A DNA stretch of 21,447 nucleotides, from the IMG/VR virus record IMGVR_UViG_3300038701_002310, positions 1 to 21,447 of that record; one strand, given 5' to 3'. This document shows positions 5,245-10,756 of this stretch, in pieces (position 1 is the first letter of the stretch; each line of letters starts with the position of its first letter). This DNA is from a virus. The position numbers and the translations under genes are program-made. A model generated the notes under the pieces. That model was not told where the DNA came from, did not search any database, and saw nothing but the letters and a program-made list of their open reading frames with translations.

Positions 5245-5621
5245 AATACGAGCGCTCATTTATCCACAATGGCTGTATTGCCGTGGTTTATAAGGAAAAA
5301 TTCGACTACCCCATGCGCAAGCCTGTAGACGTCGAGGCGATTTTGCAGGAGGTGGCAGAAGAATATGGTCTTCCTGATCGCGGAGTCACCGGTCGATGCA
5401 AAAAGCCTATATATATCGCGGCAAGGCATGATTTTTTCTATAGAGCGTTGACCGCTCTCAAGGGAACAAGTCGCGGCGCTTCGTGGATTGGTGCACGGTA
5501 CGGGTTCGATCACTCGACGGTGTTGCATGGTGCTGCGCGCCACGCTTGGAGGCATGATTTGAAAAGCCCGACAAAATACGATTTGAGCTGGCGTGTTGCA
5601 AAAGGGAAAAGCCAGGGCTAA
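5241..5621 (+). CDS. Stand-alone DnaA domain-IV (DNA-binding) protein, 126 aa
   Basis: After about 27 divergent residues, positions 28-105 align by eye with DnaA domain IV. VDVEAILQEVAEEYGLPD corresponds to the first helix, GRCKKPIYIAARHDFFYRAL to the basic loop and long helix, and SWIGARYGFDHSTVLHGAAR (81-100) to the signature helix-turn-helix. The DHSTVLH core (90-96) matches the DHTTVLH residues that read the DnaA box. The AAA+ ATPase domains are absent, so it cannot act as a full initiator. It could occupy DnaA boxes, compete with host DnaA or mark a phage origin. It overlaps the methyltransferase gene by four bases. A perfect DnaA box lies in its own codons 7-10. Confidence 0.85.
   Translation: MKYERSFIHNGCIAVVYKEKFDYPMRKPVDVEAILQEVAEEYGLPDRGVTGRCKKPIYIAARHDFFYRALTALKGTSRGASWIGARYGFDHSTVLHGAARHAWRHDLKSPTKYDLSWRVAKGKSQG
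5260..5268 (+). promoter_or_regulatory. Perfect DnaA-box 9-mer inside the DnaA-domain gene
   Basis: Bases 5260-5268 read TTATCCACA, the consensus DnaA box, 19 bases after the first base of the gene for the DnaA domain-IV protein. This allows autoregulation or host DnaA binding at the end of the gcrA-methyltransferase-dnaA-like operon. It may also be chance constrained by coding (Ile-His-Asn). Confidence 0.5.
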
Positions 5622-5629
5622 AAAGAAAT

Positions 5630-5658
5630 GGCCGGGCAGCTCGCAAAAGCCCCCGGCC
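5630..5658. terminator. GC-rich hairpin at the end of the early rightward operon
   Basis: A perfect 7-bp stem, GGCCGGG (5630-5636) and CCCGGCC (5652-5658) with a 15-base loop, begins nine bases after the stop of the DnaA-like gene. On the plus strand no T-run follows. On the minus strand the stem is followed by ATTTCTTTTT. It is therefore a better intrinsic terminator for leftward transcription, and possibly a 3' boundary hairpin for the rightward mRNA. Confidence 0.4.
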
Positions 5659-6093
5659 TCAAAGCGGTATGTTGTTTGGAGACGACGGACCCGCTTCGGA
5701 AGTTAATTGTATAGACCATTAGGTGACAGCTTCCAAGTCTGCATTCTCCAAAAAACGCTGCATCGGGCGGACGCCGGGGGTGTAGTGTATTCAAGCGCGG
5801 TACCTGGGGTTCCTGACACACCGCGCAAGCCCGCTCCTAGGGTCGGAGGGCAGTCAGCGGCGCTACCTGAGCGCCGTAAGTAGCGACCACCTCGAAGTGT
5901 GCAGGAATGCGCTGAGAGGCCCGAACGTGACGGCTGGCTCCGGTCGAGCAAGATTGCGTTGGATGGGACAGGGACGACTGTAGGCCTATTGGTCTCAGTG
6001 GTTCTTGTCCTCCTATGCCCACCGCTCAGGCATCACCAGTCGAGCAGGGATAAGAGGTAAGGTTGATATAGCTAACTACAACAGGGGTATGAA
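5659..6093. other. About 435-bp region without a gene; candidate structured RNA or regulatory region
   Basis: All short reading frames here give Ser/Arg/Pro-rich translations without ribosome sites, so I call the region non-coding. It holds several perfect stems: GCGCGGT/ACCGCGC (5795-5801 with 5820-5826), CGGCGCT/AGCGCCG (5858-5864 with 5870-5876, 5-base loop) and a bulged GCC-CTCC/GGAG-GGC stem (5829-5851). ATGCC/GGCAT occurs near 6014-6032, and a long-range CTGAGA/TCTCAG pairing is possible (about 5911-5916 with 5993-5998). GGACA near 5965 and TGTCC near 6006 could pair across that helix as a pseudoknot. No tRNA, tmRNA, iteron array or known riboswitch was recognised. The strand is undecided. 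Confidence 0.4.
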
Positions 6094-6378
6094 ATGACAG
6101 AAATCACGAAAGGCGAGTCGAAATCATGGGAACGAAGCCGTGCGCTTTTGGAGGTCACTGCGAACGCGGTCGCTGATTCAAAAATCACTATCGGCAAATT
6201 CAATCTTGCCGGATCAACGCTTTCTATCAAGCAGGCAGATCATTTTGTCGGAATGTCCGTTATTGTCGCTATTAACGACTACATGACGCAACTGGAAGAC
6301 AGCGACGATCTGACGAGTGGCGAGCTTCTCAAGGTGTTGGCTGACGTGCTTGACCCCAAACTTGTCGAGAGCGTTTAG
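6094..6378 (+). CDS. Hypothetical phage protein, 94 aa
   Basis: The ATG at 6094 follows an AGGGG ribosome site. The product (MTEITKGESKSWERSRALLE, then a mid-region FNLAGSTLSIKQADHFVGMS and a helical acidic C-terminus) has a short beta segment between helices. No family is recognised. It stands alone between two non-coding stretches, each with hairpins, so it may be its own transcription unit. CGAGTCG (6114-6120), a full match to the YGAKTCG-type GANTC context associated with GcrA promoters, lies in its first codons, but no -10/-35 pair accompanies it. Confidence 0.6.
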   Translation: MTEITKGESKSWERSRALLEVTANAVADSKITIGKFNLAGSTLSIKQADHFVGMSVIVAINDYMTQLEDSDDLTSGELLKVLADVLDPKLVESV

Positions 6379-6393
6379 TTCATGAAAAAGCCC

Positions 6394-6419
6394 CAGCGCG
6401 GATTGTGACCCCAGCGCTG
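6394..6419. terminator. Inverted repeat after the 94-aa gene
   Basis: CAGCGC (6394-6399) and GCGCTG (6414-6419) form a 6-bp stem with a 14-base loop. CCCCAGCGC also occurs twice as a direct repeat (6391-6399 and 6409-6417). An AAAAA run precedes it, so the T-tract is on the minus strand (GGGC then TTTTT). It is a weak terminator candidate in either direction. The rest of 6379-6525 shows nothing else beyond a gene remnant at 6500-6529. Confidence 0.3.
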
Positions 6420-6499
6420 TAGCATGAATCCCAATCCAGCTTGGAAGGAAATCCAATGCGCAATGTACGCTAGTTAAAATCTGATTTCAAGGCGAAGCT

Positions 6500-6529
6500 A
6501 TGGAACACCAGAGAGAGGAAAGACAATGA
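6500..6529 (+). pseudogene. Nine-codon mini-ORF, likely 3' remnant of a duplicated gene
   Basis: ATG at 6500 to TGA at 6529 encodes MEHQREERQ. Its last residues and bases (GAGGAAAGACAATGA, 6515-6529) are identical to the 3' end and junction of the next gene (6766-6780), which also ends in EERQ. It looks like the tail of a further copy of the 6526/6777 paralogue family left by recombination at the shared junction. It now functions, if at all, as a leader that couples translation to the following gene. Confidence 0.4.
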
Positions 6530-6780
6530 TATTCAGAGACGAAGACGCCAAGCCGCTTCCGATTACACCAGATGACATTGGCCGCACAGCGAGGCGTAGG
6601 GACGGAGAGTTAGTCGCTTTGGTAGAGCATGTGGTGACGCCACTCGGCGATGCATACTGGGCTAGCAACGGCGCGTCATACGCTTGCAATGGTCAGATAT
6701 TCGGGATTGACATGTCGATAGGTTTTCACGCTTTGGAAAGCTGGGCGGATGACGAAGAAAAGAGCGAGGAAAGACAATGA
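6526..6780 (+). CDS. Tandem paralogue A, small hypothetical protein, 84 aa
   Basis: The ATG at 6526 overlaps the mini-ORF stop, behind GAGGAAAG. The core (PITPDDIGRTARRRDGELVA, then AYWASNG and LESWADDEEKSEERQ) aligns with the first 70 or so residues of the next gene: 'IT-x-x-D-[IV]-GR-x-A-x-x-RDG-x-L', 'YW-x-A', 'L-x-x-WAD'. This is probably a small beta-rich domain. The family is not recognised. The stop overlaps the next start (ATGA). Confidence 0.6.
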   Translation: MIFRDEDAKPLPITPDDIGRTARRRDGELVALVEHVVTPLGDAYWASNGASYACNGQIFGIDMSIGFHALESWADDEEKSEERQ

Positions 6781-7202
6781 CATTCAAGATTACTGAAAAC
6801 GATGTAGGGCGGATGGCGGTAACGCGGGATGGCCGTCTTGCTAAGGTTTCTACGTGCCGTCCCGGAGAATCAAGACGCGTGCTTGTCGAGATGAAGGACT
6901 CGTTGTGTCGATCAGGCTATTGGGTAGCTGCAGACGGGCTAGATTCTGAAGAACGTTCTGATGATCTTGTCGCATGGGCAGACGAGCAAGATCAGGAAGA
7001 GCCCGATTCCAAAGAACAGGTGCCGCGCGGCCCCTCTGGGGCGGCCATTCGCGATTGCCCTGAGCTAATCAGCATTTCTCGCGTAGCAAATGGGTGGGTT
7101 GTCCATGCAAGCCAGGTAGACGGGCAACAGATTGGTGACCATGTCGCGCTCACGCAATCCGACCTTCTCGACGTGATCCGCAAACTGACGGGTGATGAAT
7201 GA
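6777..7202 (+). CDS. Tandem paralogue B with an extra C-terminal domain, 141 aa
   Basis: The N-terminal half (KITENDVGRMAVTRDGRLAK ... GYWVAADG ... DDLVAWADEQ) is homologous to the preceding gene. After an acidic linker (about 66-85) a second segment (about 95-141, with ISISRVANGWVVHASQVDGQ and LTQSDLLDVIRKLTGDE) is unique to this copy. Junction bases are near-identical to those before paralogue A. This indicates duplication with subsequent fusion or loss. The function is unknown. Confidence 0.6.
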   Translation: MTFKITENDVGRMAVTRDGRLAKVSTCRPGESRRVLVEMKDSLCRSGYWVAADGLDSEERSDDLVAWADEQDQEEPDSKEQVPRGPSGAAIRDCPELISISRVANGWVVHASQVDGQQIGDHVALTQSDLLDVIRKLTGDE

Positions 7203-7852
7203 CAATCACCGAGCTAATCACCTCCATGCGTGAGGCAGGCATAGCGCCCGATCAGATACTTGATGCCGTGGTGAAGCTGGAAGCCAAGAAGCCGACACGC
7301 AAAAAGGCCCCATCAAAGGCTGCAAACCCGGTATTTGAGGAGGCGTGGCAGCTCTGGCCATCCAAGGCCCGCAGGCGCTCGCCCAAGGGACAATCCCTGC
7401 AACGCTTCAATGATGCCTGCAAGGACTATGACGCTGAGGACATCAAGCGGGCCATTGTTCTTTACGTTCGCTCACCAGACGCCAAGCAGGAAGACGGGCA
7501 ATACGCCCCGACCCTGGAGCGCTGGCTTCGCAACGGGATGCATATCAATTGGCTGGATGACGCCCGACCGCGTGATGTGCGAGAGGAATTGGAAGCCATT
7601 GAGCTTGGGGACAGTGCCGAGCATCGCTTTTTGAAGCAGTGCCGTGAGGATGGTGCTAGCGAGTGGCGCATAGCGTCCTGGTCGAAGACGGGAAGGTTCG
7701 AGATACAACGCCATGACGGGAAGACATATTGCGTTGTTGATGGCCGGGACGATGAATTCAAGGTAGACTTTGGCAAGACGTTGGAGCGGTTTGAATGCAA
7801 GGTCTACACACGCGCATTCTATGACCGCTTATCGAGAGAGAGGAGAGCGTGA
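7199..7852 (+). CDS. Phage replication-associated protein (putative), 217 aa
   Basis: Residues about 44-120 read NPVFEEAWQLWPSKARRRSP, then KGQSLQRFNDACKDYDAEDI and YAPTLERWLRNGMHINWLDD. The pattern 'FExxWxxxPxKxxxxxAxxxFxxA... Ixxxxxxxx... xPtxxxWLxxxxWxD' is the C-terminal domain found in many phage replication-initiation or primosome-like proteins. The N-terminus is a short helical region plus a basic linker (KKPTRKKAPSKAA). The C-terminal 90 residues have no recognised motif. The winged-helix initiator domain seen in full-length relatives is missing, so the exact role is open. ATGA-type overlaps link it to both neighbours. Confidence 0.5.
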   Translation: MTITELITSMREAGIAPDQILDAVVKLEAKKPTRKKAPSKAANPVFEEAWQLWPSKARRRSPKGQSLQRFNDACKDYDAEDIKRAIVLYVRSPDAKQEDGQYAPTLERWLRNGMHINWLDDARPRDVREELEAIELGDSAEHRFLKQCREDGASEWRIASWSKTGRFEIQRHDGKTYCVVDGRDDEFKVDFGKTLERFECKVYTRAFYDRLSRERRA

Positions 7853-8172
7853 TGGAAGTTTTTTGGGCCATGATAGGCTCTGTGGCGATTGGCTTGGGGG
7901 CGGCATTCTCATTTTGGGCGGTTTCCAAGAATGGTAAACCGAAAGAGCTTGAGGCGTGCAGCGGCGACATGAGAGTTGTCGAAGTGCGGCTAGAGAATGG
8001 GGAGGCTTTTTATCATATCGAAGTATTCAGAGAGTACTATCCTGACGTGGGTGGGTGTTGGGTCAATTTAAATCAAAAGCGCTATGATAGCGAAGAGGAC
8101 GCGCAAGCCCGCATTGATGAAATAAAAGGACTGCGAGAGGTGTCGCGAAAAGTTATCGAGAGGGCTGCGTGA
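7852..8172 (+). CDS. Small membrane-anchored protein, 106 aa
   Basis: The start is set at the ATG at 7852, overlapping the previous stop (TGATG), with an AGAGGAGAG ribosome site. Residues about 4-24 (FWAMIGSVAIGLGAAFSFWA) are one transmembrane helix. The remaining 80 residues form a soluble alpha/beta segment (VVEVRLENGEAFYHIEVFRE, then a helix rich in Glu/Arg). This is probably an inner-membrane protein with a cytoplasmic domain. No family is recognised. Confidence 0.55.
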   Translation: MEVFWAMIGSVAIGLGAAFSFWAVSKNGKPKELEACSGDMRVVEVRLENGEAFYHIEVFREYYPDVGGCWVNLNQKRYDSEEDAQARIDEIKGLREVSRKVIERAA

Positions 8173-8369
8173 TGGATTTGTATATATTTATCGCTGGGGC
8201 GGTGTTGCTCGCACTTTTGTTTGGGGCGGTAGTTTGTGTATCCGTTCGGTGGGTCGATTTTTGCGAGGATCGGCTCCCCAAGGGATGGGCTTATGCGGTT
8301 GCACTCTCCCCTATCGTGATGCTGATTGTCGTCTTGATGATTAGTGAAGCATTGTTAGGGGCTACGTGA
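8172..8369 (+). CDS. Two-helix membrane protein, 65 aa (holin-like size and topology)
   Basis: The ATG at 8172 overlaps the upstream stop. There are two hydrophobic segments, about residues 2-24 (LYIFIAGAVLLALLFGAVVC) and 42-62 (YAVALSPIVMLIVVLMISEA), joined by a short charged loop. This is the size and topology of class II holins, but no endolysin gene is adjacent. A holin role is only a possibility, and other small early membrane proteins look the same. It overlaps the next gene by one base. Confidence 0.5.
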   Translation: MDLYIFIAGAVLLALLFGAVVCVSVRWVDFCEDRLPKGWAYAVALSPIVMLIVVLMISEALLGAT

Positions 8370-8878
8370 TGGCTAGACGAGGACGACCAAGGAAGGTCGG
8401 AGTGAAGCGAGAGAAGAACGGGCAGCCCCAGCGCGAAGGCGCGGAAGCACGCAGGCAGGCTGAGCGTGTTGACCCAACGCCAGAGATGAAGCGCAGGAAG
8501 CGAGCGCTTGACGGTGCAGAGATTGGCGATCCGGTCGCGGTTCTTGAGCTGACAAACCCGCAAAAGGAAGCGCTTGGCCGGTATTTCTCATTACGCCGGG
8601 CTGCTGGATGGGGTGTGCGGCGTATTACAGCGCAATATGATGACCCCATGTTCCTGGGTGGTGACGAGGGCACTAACCAGGAAGACAGGGAGCGAAACAT
8701 CAAGGAGTTTTACGAAGCGTGCGACAAGGCGCTCATGTCGGCTGGCTTCCCGGCTCACAGGGCGGTTGCGAACCTGTTCTCGTTTCGGATCATGACGGGC
8801 CGACTGTCTGACGTGAGGCGCGGCTCGGATGCTTTGGCGGTGTTCTTCCACATCTCGAAACAGGGCGTTGACCCGTAA
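8369..8878 (+). CDS. Basic protein in the position of a late-gene (Q-type) regulator, 169 aa
   Basis: The start is at the ATG at 8369 with an AGGGGC ribosome site. The first 25 residues (MARRGRPRKVGVKREKNGQP) are very basic and contain an AT-hook-like RGRP core. This 'RRGRxRK...RExNGxPQR' opening recurs, to my recollection, in alphaproteobacterial phage proteins just upstream of late genes. The C-terminal half (about 60-169) is a mostly helical domain with RRAAGWGVRRITAQ and YEACDKALMSAG segments. The gene ends over a strong promoter, which is followed at once by an intrinsic terminator and then the late operon. This is the arrangement of lambdoid Q genes. Homology to known Q families is not demonstrated. 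Confidence 0.5.
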   Translation: MARRGRPRKVGVKREKNGQPQREGAEARRQAERVDPTPEMKRRKRALDGAEIGDPVAVLELTNPQKEALGRYFSLRRAAGWGVRRITAQYDDPMFLGGDEGTNQEDRERNIKEFYEACDKALMSAGFPAHRAVANLFSFRIMTGRLSDVRRGSDALAVFFHISKQGVDP

Positions 8879-8895
8879 GTCAAATCAGCTAGAAT
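8868..8895 (+). promoter_or_regulatory. Late promoter (sigma70-type)
   Basis: TTGACC (8868-8873) and TAGAAT (8890-8895) are separated by 16 bases, five of six matches to consensus in each element. It overlaps the last codons of the preceding gene and is the only promoter-like sequence before the structural genes. Transcription would start near 8902, about 20 bases before the terminator hairpin. Confidence 0.65.
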
Positions 8896-8920
8896 GTGAG
8901 AAATTCAAACTGGAACTATT

Positions 8921-8957
8921 GCGGCGCGGCCTTTGTGGTTAGCGCCGCTTTCTGTTT
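8921..8957 (+). terminator. Intrinsic terminator immediately after the late promoter
   Basis: GCGGCGC (8921-8927) pairs perfectly with GCGCCGC (8942-8948) around a 14-base loop, and TTTCTGTTT follows (8949-8957). It lies between the late promoter and the first late gene. Unmodified transcripts should be about 55 bases long unless antitermination occurs. Confidence 0.7.
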
Positions 8958-9014
8958 GGGCCTCCCGCTTGTCTCCTCCCTCGCTCTGGTGGGCGGTTTG
9001 ACGGCCCAATTCAA

Positions 9015-9076
9015 TTGCGCGGCCTGGCCAACACATCATGAAGGCTTATTGCCAATCAGGACCACGAGCCGCGCAA
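9015..9076 (+). other. Structured leader before the first late gene
   Basis: TTGCGCGGC (9015-9023) is the exact reverse complement of GCCGCGCAA (9068-9076). This gives a 9-bp closing stem around 44 bases, with a possible inner TGGC/GCCA pairing (9025-9028 with 9051-9054). The stem ends six bases before the TAGGAG ribosome site of the gene starting at 9094. It could be a messenger-stability or antitermination element. Confidence 0.45.
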
Positions 9077-9093
9077 GCGTTTAGGAGTTAGTC

Positions 9094-9927
9094 ATGGGCT
9101 TTGACATCGACACAAGGCCCGCCCTTCCCTATGAGCTGTGGCATGCCCTTGATCAAATTCGTAATGATTACGGCAAGATTTGCGACATCAGCGGCAAGGC
9201 CAAGAGTCTGCGCAAGTGGGGTGAGAGCCTGACACTGGGCGCTGCCAAAGCCACGGTTGAGACGTTGCCGGGTAGTGAGACTGAGGAGACGCTATTGAGT
9301 GCCAACACGGCACTTGTCATGTCATCTTCCAGCACATCAGACACAGCCCAAACCCTAGACCTGTTTGAGGGTCACACGGTGAGCGGCACTGATCTTGTCT
9401 TCGCGGCCTCAACGGATACGGCGCTGACCCTGAATGGTCGGACTGATGTTGCCTTGACGGGCCTGGACCGTGCGCGGATCACACGCGCCAGACTGTCCGC
9501 TCCTGCTGTGGGTGACATCTATTTCCATGAGGGCGGCGCGACCACTAACGGCGTCCCGAATGACGACACAACGGTCCACGCAATCATTCCGGCCGGTGAG
9601 ATACAGACCCAAAAGGCGTCAACCTCGATATCGGCAACGGACTTCTGGATCGTGACAGAGGCAACCTTCGGCGTAACGGAAAAGTCAGCCTCCTGGGCTC
9701 AGTGCCGGGTGGAAATCAAGCCCTGGAATGAATCCGGTTGGTACCCCGTCACTCAATGGATTGAGGCAAGCGACAGCTCCGGTACGGTCAGCTTGTTTAG
9801 CGGCCTTGTCCCAATCATCATTCCTAACAACCATGATGTCCGCATGTCGGCCTTCGCTGATGGTGCATCAACAAGCGTTATCGGCGGCATGGCTGGTTTG
9901 CTTGCTAGAGTGGATCGCGACGCATGA
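9094..9927 (+). CDS. First late gene, putative virion protein, 277 aa
   Basis: A TAGGAG ribosome site precedes the ATG. The N-terminal 60 residues are helical (MGFDIDTRPALPYELWHALD, then IRNDYGKICDISGK). The rest is Thr/Ser/Gly-rich alternating sequence typical of beta-sandwich virion surface proteins (SSSSTSDTAQTLDLFEGHTV, FHEGGATTNGVPNDDTTVHA, VEIKPWNESGWYPVTQWIEA). No named family is recognised. Its position before the terminase and its composition suggest a head decoration or fibre component. Confidence 0.5.
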   Translation: MGFDIDTRPALPYELWHALDQIRNDYGKICDISGKAKSLRKWGESLTLGAAKATVETLPGSETEETLLSANTALVMSSSSTSDTAQTLDLFEGHTVSGTDLVFAASTDTALTLNGRTDVALTGLDRARITRARLSAPAVGDIYFHEGGATTNGVPNDDTTVHAIIPAGEIQTQKASTSISATDFWIVTEATFGVTEKSASWAQCRVEIKPWNESGWYPVTQWIEASDSSGTVSLFSGLVPIIIPNNHDVRMSAFADGASTSVIGGMAGLLARVDRDA

Positions 9928-10289
9928 CCGACCGCCTGGTAAAGATGCTGGAGAACAATCGCCGTGTGTGCCGGGGACTGGCAAAGCGTGCTGATGGTGT
10001 CGCCTTCCTCCTGGATGAGAATGAAACGCTAGACGTGACCGTTGACTGGACAGACTGGCTAGGCTCTTCAACCATCGCCAGCGTCACCAATGAAGCAACA
10101 GGCGTATCAGTCACCAGTGCCAACACAACCACGACAGCAACACTCACGCTAAGCGCTCCCCCTGGCATCATTCAACACCGCATTACGACAGACGGCGGAG
10201 AGGTCAAAGAGCTGCGCATTTATGTCAACAGCCCAACAGGCAATGTAAGCGATGATTACGGCCTGTGTCGGACCGGAGTCGTGTACTGA
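9924..10289 (+). CDS. Ig-like phage structural or adaptor protein, 121 aa
   Basis: The ATG at 9924 overlaps the previous stop. The core reads LDVTVDWTDWLGSSTIASVT, then TTTTATLTLSAPPGIIQHRI and GEVKELRIYV. This 'DxTxDWTxWL...ITxxxxxxxGxxxxxxxxxxTxTxxLSxGxxGxxxxxxxxITTxxGRxxxxxxxxxV' pattern belongs to the small Ig-like domain protein found near terminase or fibre genes in many podoviruses and siphoviruses. It is thought to be a fibre/tail adaptor. It is likely a virion component coupled to the gene before it and to terS after it. Confidence 0.55.
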   Translation: MTDRLVKMLENNRRVCRGLAKRADGVAFLLDENETLDVTVDWTDWLGSSTIASVTNEATGVSVTSANTTTTATLTLSAPPGIIQHRITTDGGEVKELRIYVNSPTGNVSDDYGLCRTGVVY

Positions 10290-10756
10290 TGGCCGCGCTC
10301 AAGAATGGTCGCTGGGAACGCTTCGCACAGGAGCTGGCAAAGGGCGCAACGGGTGACGCGGCCTATATCGCAGCGGGCTACAAACCAAACCGCAACAACG
10401 CTTCTCGCCTGAAAGCAAATGATATCATTCGCAATCGCATCGCAGAACTGCAAGAGAGAGCAGCCGTTCGCACCGAATTGACGGTAGCCGATGTGACGGA
10501 AAACCTGCTTCGTCTGGCCAAGCAATCAGAGGCTATGGCGAGTGAGGCGGGAGCGCAGGCAGCTCGTGCATGTTGGATGGATGCGGCCAAGCTAAACGGC
10601 CTTGTGGTCGATAAGAGCCAAGTTGCAACAGAGAATGTGAATTTCGAGGTTCGCGATGAGCCAATGACTGATGAGCAATGGGGTGAGCAATATGCGGAGG
10701 GTTCTGTGGGCACCACAACAGGGGCCGCAGACGGCGCTGATTCACTGCCCCATTAG
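10289..10756 (+). CDS. terS: Terminase small subunit, 155 aa
   Basis: The start at 10289 (TGATG junction) is preferred to a GTG at 10265. Residues 6-52 (GRWERFAQELAKGATGDAAY, IAAGYKPNRNNASRLKANDI) are the helix-turn-helix of the Terminase_2 type: 'FxxxxxxGxxxxxAYxxAGYxxxxxxASRLxxxxxxxxRIxEL'. A coiled middle follows (57-115), then an acidic tail after NFEVRDEPMTDEQW. The protein recognises the pac or cos site and recruits the large subunit, whose gene overlaps this one by at least 65 bases. Confidence 0.8.
   Translation: MAALKNGRWERFAQELAKGATGDAAYIAAGYKPNRNNASRLKANDIIRNRIAELQERAAVRTELTVADVTENLLRLAKQSEAMASEAGAQAARACWMDAAKLNGLVVDKSQVATENVNFEVRDEPMTDEQWGEQYAEGSVGTTTGAADGADSLPH

Noticed and set aside
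5703-6022. Minus-strand frames of 61-82 codons in the gene-free region
   Set aside because: Ser/Arg/Pro-rich translations, no ribosome sites and overlap with perfect stems argue against coding.
5659-6093. Group I intron, tmRNA, tRNA or iteron-type origin in the gene-free region
   Set aside because: I looked for the group I core sequences, T-arm (GTTCnAnnC) patterns, tmRNA ends and repeated short direct repeats and saw none convincing.
8896-9084. 62-codon plus-strand frame with a hydrophobic N-terminal half (GTG start)
   Set aside because: It spans the late promoter's transcribed region, the terminator stem and the leader repeat, starts with GTG without a ribosome site, and its hydrophobicity follows from the hairpin and T-tract sequence.
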